From contig CAWJWL010000005.1 in NCBI GenBank assembly GCA_963846565.1, positions 1,798,001 to 1,862,000 of the forward strand: a stretch of DNA of 64,000 bases, given 5' to 3'. The translations under genes and the position numbers were made by a program. This document shows, one piece after another, positions 9,081 through 18,312 of this stretch. This stretch comes from WHSW01 sp963846565 (GTDB lineage Bacteria; Actinomycetota; Thermoleophilia; Solirubrobacterales; 70-9). Each line of letters opens with the position of its first letter. The first letter of the stretch is position 1. The notes below the pieces were generated by a model. It saw nothing but the letters and a program-made list of their open reading frames with translations, had not been told where the DNA came from and did not search any database.

Positions 9081-9523
9081 TCGAGCCCGCGATCGCTGAT
9101 CTCCGCACGCGCCTCGGGCGTCTTCGCGAGCTCGGCGATGCCGAGCTTGCCCTTCACTCCGGGCGTGCGCTCGAACTGGATCTCGGCGTAGGCGACGACC
9201 TGGATCCGGTTCCCCCACGGGTCGAGGAAGTCGAGTCCGCGGCCGGGCAGGATCTCGACGCCCTCCCGCTCGAGCGCGGCCCGCACGAGGCCCTGGTCGT
9301 CGACGACGAGGCCGAAGTGCCGCGAGTCGTCGGCGGCCTGAGAGCGGCCCGTACTCAGGGCGATGAACTGGTCGCCCATGTCGATGAACGCCATCCGATT
9401 GTCGATCCGGCCCCGGAGCTCGAACTCGAACAGGCGCCCGTAGAACTCGAGCGCCTGGTCGAGGTCATCACCGACTTCGAGCGCAATGTGGTTGACGCCG
9501 ATGAGGCGGGCGCGGTCGGGCAC
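9077..9523 (-). CDS. VOC (glyoxalase/bleomycin resistance) family protein
   Basis: A 148-residue single VOC domain protein. The first beta strand is GVNHIALEVGD with the metal-ligand His, and the second half has RHFGLVVDDQGLV and FLDPWGNRIQVVAY. The fold covers isomerases, lyases and dioxygenases, so no reaction can be named. It is the first gene of the VOC-TetR-DUF2236 operon and is transcribed away from the hydrolase at 9619. Confidence 0.82.
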   Translation of the reverse strand: MPDRARLIGVNHIALEVGDDLDQALEFYGRLFEFELRGRIDNRMAFIDMGDQFIALSTGRSQAADDSRHFGLVVDDQGLVRAALEREGVEILPGRGLDFLDPWGNRIQVVAYAEIQFERTPGVKGKLGIAELAKTPEARAEISDRGLE

Positions 9524-9573
9524 ACCTGAAAGGTAGTCGTGGCCGCGTCCGGGACCCAGCCCGCCAAATCCGC

Positions 9574-9589
9574 TACATGGGCGTATGTA
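9574..9589. promoter_or_regulatory. Candidate TetR operator between divergent units
   Basis: Inverted repeat TACAT-GGGCGT-ATGTA in the gap between the VOC-TetR-DUF2236 operon and the plus-strand hydrolase. TetR proteins usually bind such short palindromes next to their own gene. The arms are only 5 bp, so this is a suggestion. Confidence 0.35.
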
Positions 9590-9618
9590 ACATCGAGGCG
9601 GGTAGGGCGTCTCGCAAT

Positions 9619-10599
9619 ATGACCATCACATCGCCGACATTGACGCGAACCGTTGCTTCGACGCTCGAGATCGAGCCCGGGGCCGTGCCGGCCGTGCACG
9701 AGATCGAGCTCCACGGCCACAGGGTCTGCTTCCGCTACGGCGGCCGGGGGCCGCTGATCGTCCTCGTCCACGGGATCACCGGCCGCTCGGCGCAGTGGCA
9801 GGAGGCGATCGAGGAGCTCACGGACTCGCACACGGTCCTCGCGCCCGATCTGCTCGGGCACGGTGAATCGGCGAAGCCGCGCGGCGACTACTCGCTCGGC
9901 GCCTACGCGAGTGGAGTTCGCGACATCATGCTCGCCCTCGGCCACGACCGCGCGACGGTCGTCGGCCACTCGCTCGGCGGCGGGATCGCGATGCAGTTCG
10001 CCTACCAGTTCCCGGAGCGCTGCGAGCGCCTCGCGCTCGTCTCGAGCGGCGGCCTCGGCCGCCAGGTCCACCCACTTCTGCGCGCTTCGACCCTGCCCGG
10101 CTCGGAGCTCGTGCTGCCGCTGCTCGCGCACGCCCGCGTGCTCGCCCTCGGCGAGGCCGTCGGGCGGTTGCTCTCGCGGCTCAAGCTCGAGGCGGGTACC
10201 GACCTCGCCGAAGTCGCGGCCGGCTACTCCTCGCTTGGCGATGCCGACGCGCGCTCAGCCTTCATCGCGACCATGCGAGCCGTGCTCGACGCCGGCGGCC
10301 AGCGGGTCAGCGCGACCGACCGCCTCTACCTCGCCGAGGCGATGCCGGCGCTGATCGTCTGGGGCGACGGCGATCCGATCATCCCGGTCGGGCATGGGCG
10401 CGCCGCGCACGAGGCGATGCCGGGGAGCCGCTTCGAGGTCTTCGACGGCGTCGGCCATTTCCCGCAGCTCGAGCGCCCGCGCCAGTTCGCCCGCGTCCTC
10501 CGAAACTGGATGGAGACGACGGAGGCCGCCGAGGTCGACGTCGAGGACATCAGGGCGATGCTGGTGGAGCGCGCGGTCGGAGCGCCCAGCGCCGTCTAG
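9619..10599 (+). CDS. Alpha/beta-fold hydrolase
   Basis: About 326 residues. Typical alpha/beta hydrolase landmarks are LIVLVHGITGRSAQW (oxyanion strand), PDLLGHGESAKP, the nucleophile elbow VVGHSLGGG, the acid strand ALIVWGDGDPIIP and the His in GVGHFPQLERP. The triad is therefore Ser-Asp-His. An ATG 14 codons upstream (9577) is possible, but it lies inside the putative operator, so I prefer 9619. The gene is divergent from a TetR operon and ends 4 bases inside the convergent MerR gene. The substrate is unknown. Confidence 0.85.
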   Translation: MTITSPTLTRTVASTLEIEPGAVPAVHEIELHGHRVCFRYGGRGPLIVLVHGITGRSAQWQEAIEELTDSHTVLAPDLLGHGESAKPRGDYSLGAYASGVRDIMLALGHDRATVVGHSLGGGIAMQFAYQFPERCERLALVSSGGLGRQVHPLLRASTLPGSELVLPLLAHARVLALGEAVGRLLSRLKLEAGTDLAEVAAGYSSLGDADARSAFIATMRAVLDAGGQRVSATDRLYLAEAMPALIVWGDGDPIIPVGHGRAAHEAMPGSRFEVFDGVGHFPQLERPRQFARVLRNWMETTEAAEVDVEDIRAMLVERAVGAPSAV

Positions 10600-11345
10600 C
10601 GGCCTTTTTCCAGCCGCTCGAGCTCGCGTCCCATCCGCTGCTCGACGGCGTCGGTCATCGCCAGCTGGAACATCGCCAGGAGCGCGTCGGAGGCGAGCGG
10701 GCGCAGGCGCTCGAGCGCGTCGCGGACCTTCGGCAGGTCGTGCTCGGGGCGGCCCTCATCCTCGAACGGCTTCCAGATCTCGCGGATGAACAGCTCGACC
10801 ATGGTCTTCGCGACCTGATCGGAGTGCTTGCGAAGCTCGCGGGCGATGTGGAGCGCGCTCCCGGTCGGGATCCCGAGCGCGCGCAGCTCGTCGCTCGCGC
10901 GGCCCAGGCGGGGGCTGAGCTCCTCGAAGCTCCCGTCGGGGAGTTGGCGCAGGAGGCCGAGCTTCTCCGCACGGCGGAGCATCTCGCCGGCCTTCTCGCC
11001 GGTGTCCGAGAACCGGGTGGCGAGCTCCTCGGCGGTGACGATCTGCGGCGTCTCGTTCTCGAAGGGTGCCTTCACCGCGCGCGTGAACCGCAGCACCTCG
11101 TCGCCGGAGCCGCCGGCGCTGTCGAGCAGCCGGCTGATCGCCTCGAGCTTGAAGCCGTCGGCCTGGAGCTCGCGGATGAGCTCGATCCGCGCGGCGTGCT
11201 CGGCGCCGTAGAAGCCGGTGCGTCCGCGCACCTCGGGCGGCGGCAGGAGACCGCGGGACTGGTGTGCGCGGATGTTCCGCACGGTCATCCCACTGCGGCG
11301 GGCGAGCTCGTCGATCGTCAGCTGGTCGGAGCCGTTCTCGTCCAC
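10596..11345 (-). CDS. MerR-family transcriptional regulator
   Basis: A 249-residue regulator with an N-terminal MerR DNA-binding domain: LTIDELARRSGMTVRNIRAH, then RGLLPPPEVRGRTGFYGAEH, then IELIRELQADGFKLEAI. The long helical C-terminal part has no cysteines for metal sensing and no known effector domain, so the ligand is unknown. It is transcribed convergently with the hydrolase before it and is followed upstream by the phosphoesterase on the same strand. Confidence 0.88.
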   Translation of the reverse strand: MDENGSDQLTIDELARRSGMTVRNIRAHQSRGLLPPPEVRGRTGFYGAEHAARIELIRELQADGFKLEAISRLLDSAGGSGDEVLRFTRAVKAPFENETPQIVTAEELATRFSDTGEKAGEMLRRAEKLGLLRQLPDGSFEELSPRLGRASDELRALGIPTGSALHIARELRKHSDQVAKTMVELFIREIWKPFEDEGRPEHDLPKVRDALERLRPLASDALLAMFQLAMTDAVEQRMGRELERLEKGR

Positions 11346-11354
11346 GTCGCGAGT

Positions 11355-12479
11355 TTACGCCGGGTTCGCGAGCCGCTCGCGGCTCCATCCGTCGAGCGGG
11401 TGGAGAAGCTGCGGCGGCCCCTCGTCCTCGACGAAGGCGATCGTCCCGGGCCAGTACGGGCTCACGTCGGCGCTCGCGCCGAGGAGCGACGGCGTATGGA
11501 CCCAGCTGCCGGTGTTCCAGAGGCTGGTCTCGCCGGCCTCCCATCCCGGCTCGCCGCCGAAGGGCCCGCGCCGGTGGGTATGGCCGAAGATCACGTGCTC
11601 GGCGCCGATCCCGAGGTCGGCGACGACCTCGCCCATGGCGTCGATGCCGGCGCGCGCGATCGCCCGTGGCGAGAGGTCCGCGCCGACGGGGCCGAGGCCG
11701 AGGCGGTTCGCGACGCCGACGGCGCCGGGGAGGGCCACCGAGCCGAGCAGCCAGCTGCGCATGCGCGCAACGCGGCTCTCGCCTCCGGAGAGCATCCGCC
11801 AGAGCCGGATCGACGGGTCGGCGCCGCCGGCACGCTCGCCGACGGTTGCCTGCGCGAGGCCGTAGAGGAACCCGTAGACCGGCATCTGCACGCGCTCGTA
11901 CTCGTCCGGCGTCGTCGGGTCGTGCTCCGTCGGCGGGCTCAGCGGGTCACGGCCGACCGGCGCGATTCCGAGGAGCCGCTCGACGAGCGCAATCCCGAGC
12001 CGCTCGAGGGTCGGAATCGTGAGGTAGCGGTCGAGGTAGTGACCGTGGGTGGCGTAGACGTCGTCGCGTAGCCAGAGTCCGGGGTAGGCGAACGTGGCCG
12101 AGGCGGGGGAGAGGTGGGCGAGGAGCCTGCCGAGGGCACCGTCGGCCTCCTCGCCTCGCTGCTCGAGGCCAAGCGGCTCGGCGCCGGCGAGCGAGCGTTC
12201 TTCGAGCCAGGGCTCGATCAGGCGGTGGTCGTGATTGCCGGCGACGAACACCAACTCGGCATCGCCGGCCGCTTCGCCGATCGCCGCCAGGACCGGGGCG
12301 GCCTTCTCGATCGTCTCCGGCATCGGCCGGTCGCGGAGCTCGACGATGTCGCCGAGAAGGACCAGCCGATCGACGCCGGAGAGCTCGCCGAGAAGGACGT
12401 CGCGGGCGTCGGCACGGCGCAGCAGGTCGACCTCGCTGCCCGAGCCGAGGTGGAGGTCGGAGATCACCGCCGTGCGCAC
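11355..12479 (-). CDS. Calcineurin-like metallophosphoesterase
   Basis: A 374-residue protein carrying all five metallophosphoesterase blocks: VISDLHLG (D, H), LVLLGDIVE, VAGNHDHR, YATHGHYLD and IFGHTHRRGP. These ligands hold a two-metal centre that hydrolyses phosphoesters. No signal peptide or membrane segment is seen. UDP-diacylglucosamine hydrolase-like and cyclic-nucleotide phosphodiesterase activities are both possible. It is divergent from the RDD gene, 35 bases away. Confidence 0.87.
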   Translation of the reverse strand: MRTAVISDLHLGSGSEVDLLRRADARDVLLGELSGVDRLVLLGDIVELRDRPMPETIEKAAPVLAAIGEAAGDAELVFVAGNHDHRLIEPWLEERSLAGAEPLGLEQRGEEADGALGRLLAHLSPASATFAYPGLWLRDDVYATHGHYLDRYLTIPTLERLGIALVERLLGIAPVGRDPLSPPTEHDPTTPDEYERVQMPVYGFLYGLAQATVGERAGGADPSIRLWRMLSGGESRVARMRSWLLGSVALPGAVGVANRLGLGPVGADLSPRAIARAGIDAMGEVVADLGIGAEHVIFGHTHRRGPFGGEPGWEAGETSLWNTGSWVHTPSLLGASADVSPYWPGTIAFVEDEGPPQLLHPLDGWSRERLANPA

Positions 12480-12514
12480 GCGCGCATCCTCGCAGCCCAG
12501 CTTAGACTCGTCTC

Positions 12515-13501
12515 ATGACAGCGCCGGACGGGGAGAGATCGGGACCAGCCGGACCCCTGCCGCGGCTGTTCGGGGCCGGGGCGCGAGGGGCTCGTGCGAT
12601 CGCCGGGGCGACGGGCCTCGACGCAGCGGTCGAGGAGACGACCGAGGAGGCGATCGTCCGCGCGATCGAGAGCCCTGCCGTCGCCAGGGCGATCGCCCGC
12701 GCGCTCGAGACCGAGGCGGCGGCGGAGATGGTCGAGAGCGTGATCACGAGCGCCGCGGTCGAGCGCGCGCTGTCGAGCCCCGAAGTCGAGGAGGCGCTGA
12801 TCCGGGCGCTCGACTCGCAGACCGTCGACCGCGTCTGGGATCACCTGCTCGCGAGCGACGAGGTCCAGCGCCTGGTCGAGCGGATCGCCGCGGCCCCCGA
12901 GGTCCGGGCCGCAATCGCGTCGCAGGGCTTCGGGTTGATCGAGGACATCGGTCGGCAGATCCGCAGGATCGGGCTGCGGCTCGACGACGTCGCCGATCGC
13001 ATCATCCGCGGCCTGACCGGGCGCCCGCGCCGCGAGGCCGTCTCCGACCGGGTCGGGATCGTCACCCGAGGAGTCGCGTTCCTCGCCGACGGGGCGATCC
13101 TCAACGGGATCTTCCTTGCCGCCTCGGCGCTGATCGGCGCTCTGATCGGAGAGCTTTTCGAGGGCGACGGCGTCTCGGGCCCGGCGCTCGCATTCGGGGC
13201 CCTGGCCTGGGTGGTCTTCGGCAGCGTCTACCTGGTGACCTTCTGGTCACTGGTGGGTCAGACGCCCGGTATGCGGTTTCTCAGCATCCGACTCGACGTC
13301 GACGGCGAGCGGCGGATCGGCGCCCACCGGGCGTGGCGCCGGCTCTGGGGCTCGGGGCTCTCGGCGCTCGCGTTCGGGCTCGGGTTCCTCGCAATCTGTC
13401 GTTCGGACCAGCGCCGCTCCTGGGCCGATCGGATGGCCGGGACCGAGGTCGTCACCGTGGACCGCGTCGCGCCATATTCGGCGCGCGAGCCGGCGGGGTA
13501 G
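12515..13501 (+). CDS. RDD-family membrane protein
   Basis: A 328-residue protein. The first 170 residues are soluble and rich in Ala/Glu/Arg helices. The C-terminal half is an RDD domain with transmembrane segments near residues 195-215 and 228-250 and the hallmark TPGMRFLSIRLDVDGER stretch. RDD proteins are small-solute or ion transport-like membrane proteins of mostly unknown role. It begins a plus-strand operon of three genes separated by 11 and 13 bases. Confidence 0.78.
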   Translation: MTAPDGERSGPAGPLPRLFGAGARGARAIAGATGLDAAVEETTEEAIVRAIESPAVARAIARALETEAAAEMVESVITSAAVERALSSPEVEEALIRALDSQTVDRVWDHLLASDEVQRLVERIAAAPEVRAAIASQGFGLIEDIGRQIRRIGLRLDDVADRIIRGLTGRPRREAVSDRVGIVTRGVAFLADGAILNGIFLAASALIGALIGELFEGDGVSGPALAFGALAWVVFGSVYLVTFWSLVGQTPGMRFLSIRLDVDGERRIGAHRAWRRLWGSGLSALAFGLGFLAICRSDQRRSWADRMAGTEVVTVDRVAPYSAREPAG

Positions 13502-13512
13502 CCTCGCGGGCC

Positions 13513-14424
13513 ATGGGACACGAGTTCGGGCCAGAGCAGCTCGCCGCCGTCAACGGCATCGAGTTGGCCTATCAGGAGATGGGCGAGCCGGAGGGCGAGC
13601 CGATCCTCCTGATCATGGGCCTCGGCACCCAGATGATCGCCTGGGAGCCGGGTTTCTGCGCGTACCTCGCGGACGCGGGGTATCGCGTCGTCCGGTTCGA
13701 CAACCGCGACATCGGCCACTCGACGGTCATCGACGCTCCGGTCCCCGGCACCGTGCCGATGCTGCTCGGGCTTCACCGGGGACTCGCGTACACGCTTGAC
13801 GACATGGCTGACGACACGGCGGCCCTGATCGAGCACCTGGGCTTCGATCGCGCCCATGTGGTGGGCGCTTCCCAGGGCGGCATGATCGCCCAGATCCTCG
13901 GCTACCGCCGACCGGAGCTGGTCAGCTCCCTCGGGCTGATCATGACCGGGGCCGGGAAGCGGGTGAACTCCGTCCCGAGGCTGCGGGCGCTCGGTGTGCT
14001 GCTCTCGCGCCCGCCGCGGGAGCGTGAGGCCTTCATCGATGCCGTGGCGAAGACGTTCAAGGTCCTCGGGTCGCCCGGCTATCCGCCGGACGACGCGAAG
14101 CTGCGGCAGATGATCGCCGCCTCCTACGACCGCGGTCACAATCCGCCGGGGGCGGCGCGGCAGCTGCACGCCGCGACGACGGGCGGTGACCGCACGCGCA
14201 AGCTGCGGACGGTCGAGGCGCCGACGGTCGTCATCCACGGGACCAAGGATCCGCTGGTCCGCCCGGCCGCCGGACGCTCGGTCGCAGCTGCGATCCCGGA
14301 TGCTCGTCTCGAGATGATCGAGGGCATGGGCCACGATCTGCCCGAACAGCTCTGGGAGCGGATCACCAGGCTTCTGATCGAGAACGCGGGGCGCGCGAGG
14401 CACCCCGCGACGGCCACCGCATAG
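13513..14424 (+). CDS. Alpha/beta-fold hydrolase (RFDNRD type)
   Basis: A 303-residue hydrolase. The family pattern is LLIMGLGTQMIAWEPGFC, then VVRFDNRDIGHST, the elbow VVGASQGGM, TVVIHGTKDPLV and a His in GMGHDLPEQLW. This is the group annotated as aromatic polyketide-type or general esterases. A close paralogue is at 21659-22555 and shares QMIAW, RFDNRD and YDRG(H/Y)NP. Start ATG at 13513, 11 bases after the RDD stop, and the next gene begins 13 bases after this one, so an operon is likely. Confidence 0.85.
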   Translation: MGHEFGPEQLAAVNGIELAYQEMGEPEGEPILLIMGLGTQMIAWEPGFCAYLADAGYRVVRFDNRDIGHSTVIDAPVPGTVPMLLGLHRGLAYTLDDMADDTAALIEHLGFDRAHVVGASQGGMIAQILGYRRPELVSSLGLIMTGAGKRVNSVPRLRALGVLLSRPPREREAFIDAVAKTFKVLGSPGYPPDDAKLRQMIAASYDRGHNPPGAARQLHAATTGGDRTRKLRTVEAPTVVIHGTKDPLVRPAAGRSVAAAIPDARLEMIEGMGHDLPEQLWERITRLLIENAGRARHPATATA

Positions 14425-14437
14425 GCTGCGGCGGCCG

Positions 14438-15322
14438 ATGGACGCCTACCGCACACCCGGCGAGCGCTTCGCCGACCTGCCGGGCTTCCCGTTCGAGCCG
14501 CACTACCGCGAGGTCGCCGGGCTGCGGCTCGCCCACATCGACGAGGGCGAGGGGGCGCCGGTGATCTTCTTCCACGGCGAGCCGACCTGGTCGTATCTGT
14601 GGCGCAAGGTGATCCCGCCGGTCCGCGACGCGGGCTATCGCTGCATCGCCCCCGACTACGCCGGCTTCGGCCGCTCCGACAAGCCGACCGATCTCGCCTG
14701 GTACTCGTATGACCGCCACACGGAGATGACCGCGACCCTGCTCTCCGACCTCGACCTGCGCGACGCGACGGTCGTCGTTCATGACTGGGGCGGGCCGATC
14801 GGGCTCCGGCTCGCCGTCGAGCACGCCGATCGGATCTCGCGCATCGTGATCATGGACACCGGCCTGTTCACCGGCGAGCAGCCGATGTCGGACGCCTGGA
14901 AGACGTTCCGCGACTTCGTCGAGCGGACCGAGGACCTTCCGGTCGCGTTCCTGGTCAAGGGCGGATGCGCGCGCGAGATGCCCGATGACGTCTTCGCCGC
15001 CTACGACGCGCCGTTCCCGGTTCCGGAGGCGAAGGCGGGGACGCGCTCGTTTCCGCTGATGCTTCCGACGACGCCCGGGATGCCGGGCGCCGCGGCCGGC
15101 AAGCGGGCGCTCGAGGCGCTGCGGACCGACGAACGGCCGACGCTGATCCTCTGGGCGGACGCCGACCCGATCATCCCGTTCAAGGTCGGCGAGAAGTTCG
15201 CCGCCGCGATCAACGCCGAGGCGCCGGTGAAGATCGAGAACGCGTCTCACTTCCTCCAAGAGGACGCGGGCGAGGAGATCGGAAAGCTGATCGCGGACTG
15301 GCTCGTGGCTCAAGCCTCCTGA
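14438..15322 (+). CDS. Haloalkane dehalogenase-like hydrolase
   Basis: A 294-residue protein resembling HLD-I haloalkane dehalogenases, which replace halide by hydroxyl through an Asp nucleophile. HGEPTWSYLWRK holds the oxyanion part, and the elbow is VVVHDWGGP with D116 followed by the halide-stabilising W117. The acid lies in LILWADADPIIP and the His in ENASHFLQED. Asp instead of Ser at the elbow excludes an ordinary esterase. The substrate is not deducible. It is the third gene of the RDD-hydrolase operon and overlaps the convergent MMPL gene by 13 bases. Confidence 0.85.
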   Translation: MDAYRTPGERFADLPGFPFEPHYREVAGLRLAHIDEGEGAPVIFFHGEPTWSYLWRKVIPPVRDAGYRCIAPDYAGFGRSDKPTDLAWYSYDRHTEMTATLLSDLDLRDATVVVHDWGGPIGLRLAVEHADRISRIVIMDTGLFTGEQPMSDAWKTFRDFVERTEDLPVAFLVKGGCAREMPDDVFAAYDAPFPVPEAKAGTRSFPLMLPTTPGMPGAAAGKRALEALRTDERPTLILWADADPIIPFKVGEKFAAAINAEAPVKIENASHFLQEDAGEEIGKLIADWLVAQAS

Positions 15323-18312
15323 TCCTCGGCGGCCGCCTCGAGGTGAGCGCCTTCGATGTCGATGCGCGGCAGCAGGCGGTCGGCCCATGCCGGCACCCAC
15401 CAGCTGCCGCGGCCGGCGAGCACCAGCAGGGCGGGCGCCAGGAGGAGGACGGTCATCGCCGCGAGCGCGACGCCGACCGAGAGCCCGACGCCGAACTGCT
15501 TCACCGTCGGATCGCCGTTGAGGATGAAGCTGGCGAAGACGCAGATCATGATCAGCGCCGCGGCCGCGATCACCCTGCCGCCGCTCGCGAGCCCGGCAGC
15601 GATCGCCTCCCGGTCGTCGCTCGATCGTGCGCGGTGCTGCTCGATCTGGCTCATGAGGAAGACCTGGTAGTCCATCGAGAGGCCGAAGAGGACGGCGAAC
15701 ATGATCAGCGGGACGAAGCTCGCGATCGGGTCGGTGCCGCTTGCCGTGTCTAGTCCGAGGAGGCTGGTGCCCCAGCCCTCTTGGAAGCACAGGGTGAGGA
15801 GGCCGAACGCCGCGCAGACCGAGAGCACATTCGCGATCGCCGCCTGAGCGGAGACGAGGATCGAGCGGAAGGCCATCGTCAGGACGAGGAAGCCGAGTCC
15901 GACGACGGCGGCGATCACGAGCATCAGCCGGGCGGAGATCCCGGCGGCGAGGTCGACGTAGCTCGCGGTCTGGCCGCCGACGTGGGCGTCGAGATCGGTG
16001 CCGTCGGTCGCCTGCGGGATCGCGTAGTCGCGGATCGTGCGGACGAGATCTGCGGTCTCGGTCGCCGCGGGCGCGGAGGCCGGGATCGCGGTGAAGAGCG
16101 CGGCGTTGCCCTTGTCGTTGAGCTGCGGTGGCGAGAGCAGTTCGACCCCGACGGTCCTCGCGAGCGCATTCTGGAGCTTCACGAGGCGCGGATCGGTGGC
16201 GCGCTTGTCGCCTCCCGCCTTGGTCAGTTCCCTCGTCAGCTCGTCCTTCAGGTCCTCGGCCTTCTTCTGCTGAGACTTCGCCTTCTGCTGGAGCACCTCG
16301 AGCTGCCCCTTTTGCTCCTGCAGGCTCGTCGCCTCCATCGAGGCCTCGAGCGCCTCCTGCTCGAGCTGGCTCTTGCCCTGCTCGAGCGAGGCCGCCTCGA
16401 GCAGAAGTGCCTCGAGCGAGCCGGCGAGCGCCGATGCCTCGACGCCGAGCGCCTCGGCCTGGGCGCGGAGCTCCGTCGCTCGCTGCTCGATCGACCGGGC
16501 CCGGACCTCGTTGGCGCGGCGCAGGGTGACGACCTGCGACAGCTCCCCCTCGACGGTCAGCTGTCGCAGGCCGACCGCGGTGAGGCGGCGTTCGAGCCGG
16601 CGTTGCTCGCCCGGCGTGTCTGCGCTTCGGAGCCGCCGGCGCAGCCGCTCCGCGATCTCGTCGAGTGCACCGAGCCGGGAGTGCAGCGCGGCCTCGCGGG
16701 CGGCGAGCTCGGCGCCTTCGCTCGCGATCGGCCGCGCGTCGGCGAGCAGCGCTTCGAGCTCCGCCTTGAGCGTGCGACGCTGGGCAAGCTCGTCGCGGCT
16801 CATGTCCAGCTGTTCGCGCTCGGTTCCGAGGATGGCCGCCTGGGCCTCGAGCGCCGCCTGCTGCCCTTCGATCGAGTCTTGCTGGGCCTCGAGCGCGTCA
16901 CCCTCCTGGGTCAGCTCGGCCTGCTGGGCTTCGCCCTCGGCCTGTTCGGACTCGAGCTTCGCCTGCAGTCGCTTCGCCTGCGCCTCCTGCTGTTTGACCT
17001 TGTCGCTCTCCTTCGCCGGTGTGCCGAGGTCGACCGCGATCAGCAGCGGGCCGTTGTAGCCCTTGCCGAAGCCGGCCGCCATCAGGTCGTATGCCTGGCG
17101 CTCGGTGGTCTCCTTCGGCGTCGCGCCGACGTCCTCCTGGCCGAGATCGAGCGACAGCATCGGGATGATCAAAGGAACGAGGATGGTCAGCGAGATGCCG
17201 ACGGCGATCCAGGGACGGCCGGTCACGAACCGCGCCCACACGGCCCAGAGGCCTTGGCCGGGCGGCTTCGGCTCCGGGCGGAGGAAACGAGGGAGCCGGA
17301 CCGAGTCGATGCGGTCGCCGATTGCTCCGAGCACGGCGGGGAGGAAGGTCACGGACGCGGCGACGGCGGTGATCACCGCGAACGCGGACGCATAGCCGAG
17401 GGTGGTCACGAGCGGGATGCCGGCGATGAACAGCGTCACGAGCGCGATCACGACGGTCGAGCCGGCGAAGACGATTGCCGTGCCCGAGGTCGCGGTTGCC
17501 GTCGCGATCGCCTCGTCGGTCGGCTTGCCTTCGGCGCGCTCCGTGCGGTAGCGACTGACGAGGAAGAGCGCGTAGTCGATCCCGACGCCGAGACCGATCA
17601 TCGTCGCCAGAGTTGGCCCGATCGTCGGCACGTCGACCACGTGGCCGAGGAGGCCGATCACGGAGAGGCCGGCGATCAGCCCGGTCACGGCCGAGACGAT
17701 CGGCAGCCCCATCGCGACCAGGCTGCCGAAGGTGAAGGCGAGGATGATCATCGCCGCCGCGAGGCCGACGACCTCGCTCGACTCGGTCGCGGGCTCCGAG
17801 AGCTCGCTACCGATCGAGCCGCCGACGGCGACCTTCATGCCGGCGCGCTCGGCCGGCTCGGCCGCCTTGAGGACGCTCTCGGCGCGGTGCTCGGTCAGGT
17901 CCGCGTTGGCGACGTCGAGGAGGACCGGGATGAACGCGGTCTGCTTGTCATCGCTGATCTGCGCTGCGCCCTTGCGGGAGTAGGGGCTCGGAGCACTGAC
18001 CACGTGCGGGATCGCCTTGATCGCCTCGTGCGAGCTCTGGATCGCCTTTTTGTTGGAGCCGCCGGTGACCTTGCCGTCCGGGGCGTAGAAGACGACGGGG
18101 TTGCTGCCGTTCTGCTGCGGATCGAAGCGGTCCGCGAGCAGGTCGGTCGCATCCTGGCTGTCGGTGCCGGGAAGGTCGAGGTTGTCCGTGGTGTTGCTGC
18201 CGAAGGCGCGGATCGCGAGCACGAGCACGGCGACGACGAGGAGCCAGGCGGCGATCACCACCCACCAGTGCCGCGCGGCCACGAGGCCTAGCCGATAGAG
18301 CTTCCGTGCCAA
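15310..18312 (-). CDS. MMPL/RND-type transporter with long coiled-coil insert
   Basis: A 1000-residue membrane transporter. The start TTG at 18310-18312 follows GGGGGAG five bases upstream and overlaps the upstream hydrolase by 25 bases. It has one N-terminal helix, an extracytoplasmic domain, a first RND membrane block (residues about 180-335, with GLGVGIDYALFLVSRYR), a second extracytoplasmic domain, and a second block (about 790-970, with FGLSMDYQVFLMSQIE). Between the halves, residues about 432-700 are an almost pure Gln/Glu/Leu/Ala heptad coiled coil. MmpL proteins export lipids or drugs, and MmpL5 also has a coiled coil, but this one is about 270 residues. The cargo is unknown. Confidence 0.9.
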   Translation of the reverse strand: MARKLYRLGLVAARHWWVVIAAWLLVVAVLVLAIRAFGSNTTDNLDLPGTDSQDATDLLADRFDPQQNGSNPVVFYAPDGKVTGGSNKKAIQSSHEAIKAIPHVVSAPSPYSRKGAAQISDDKQTAFIPVLLDVANADLTEHRAESVLKAAEPAERAGMKVAVGGSIGSELSEPATESSEVVGLAAAMIILAFTFGSLVAMGLPIVSAVTGLIAGLSVIGLLGHVVDVPTIGPTLATMIGLGVGIDYALFLVSRYRTERAEGKPTDEAIATATATSGTAIVFAGSTVVIALVTLFIAGIPLVTTLGYASAFAVITAVAASVTFLPAVLGAIGDRIDSVRLPRFLRPEPKPPGQGLWAVWARFVTGRPWIAVGISLTILVPLIIPMLSLDLGQEDVGATPKETTERQAYDLMAAGFGKGYNGPLLIAVDLGTPAKESDKVKQQEAQAKRLQAKLESEQAEGEAQQAELTQEGDALEAQQDSIEGQQAALEAQAAILGTEREQLDMSRDELAQRRTLKAELEALLADARPIASEGAELAAREAALHSRLGALDEIAERLRRRLRSADTPGEQRRLERRLTAVGLRQLTVEGELSQVVTLRRANEVRARSIEQRATELRAQAEALGVEASALAGSLEALLLEAASLEQGKSQLEQEALEASMEATSLQEQKGQLEVLQQKAKSQQKKAEDLKDELTRELTKAGGDKRATDPRLVKLQNALARTVGVELLSPPQLNDKGNAALFTAIPASAPAATETADLVRTIRDYAIPQATDGTDLDAHVGGQTASYVDLAAGISARLMLVIAAVVGLGFLVLTMAFRSILVSAQAAIANVLSVCAAFGLLTLCFQEGWGTSLLGLDTASGTDPIASFVPLIMFAVLFGLSMDYQVFLMSQIEQHRARSSDDREAIAAGLASGGRVIAAAALIMICVFASFILNGDPTVKQFGVGLSVGVALAAMTVLLLAPALLVLAGRGSWWVPAWADRLLPRIDIEGAHLEAAAEDQEA

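Noticed and set aside
15781..18291. 836-residue open frame on the plus strand opposite the MMPL gene
   Set aside because: It is the antisense reading of the MMPL coding region with Arg/Asp/Glu-rich composition, no start signal and no family motif. The other very long frames at 10740-12071, 20168-21646 and 25648-27195 are shadows of the same kind.
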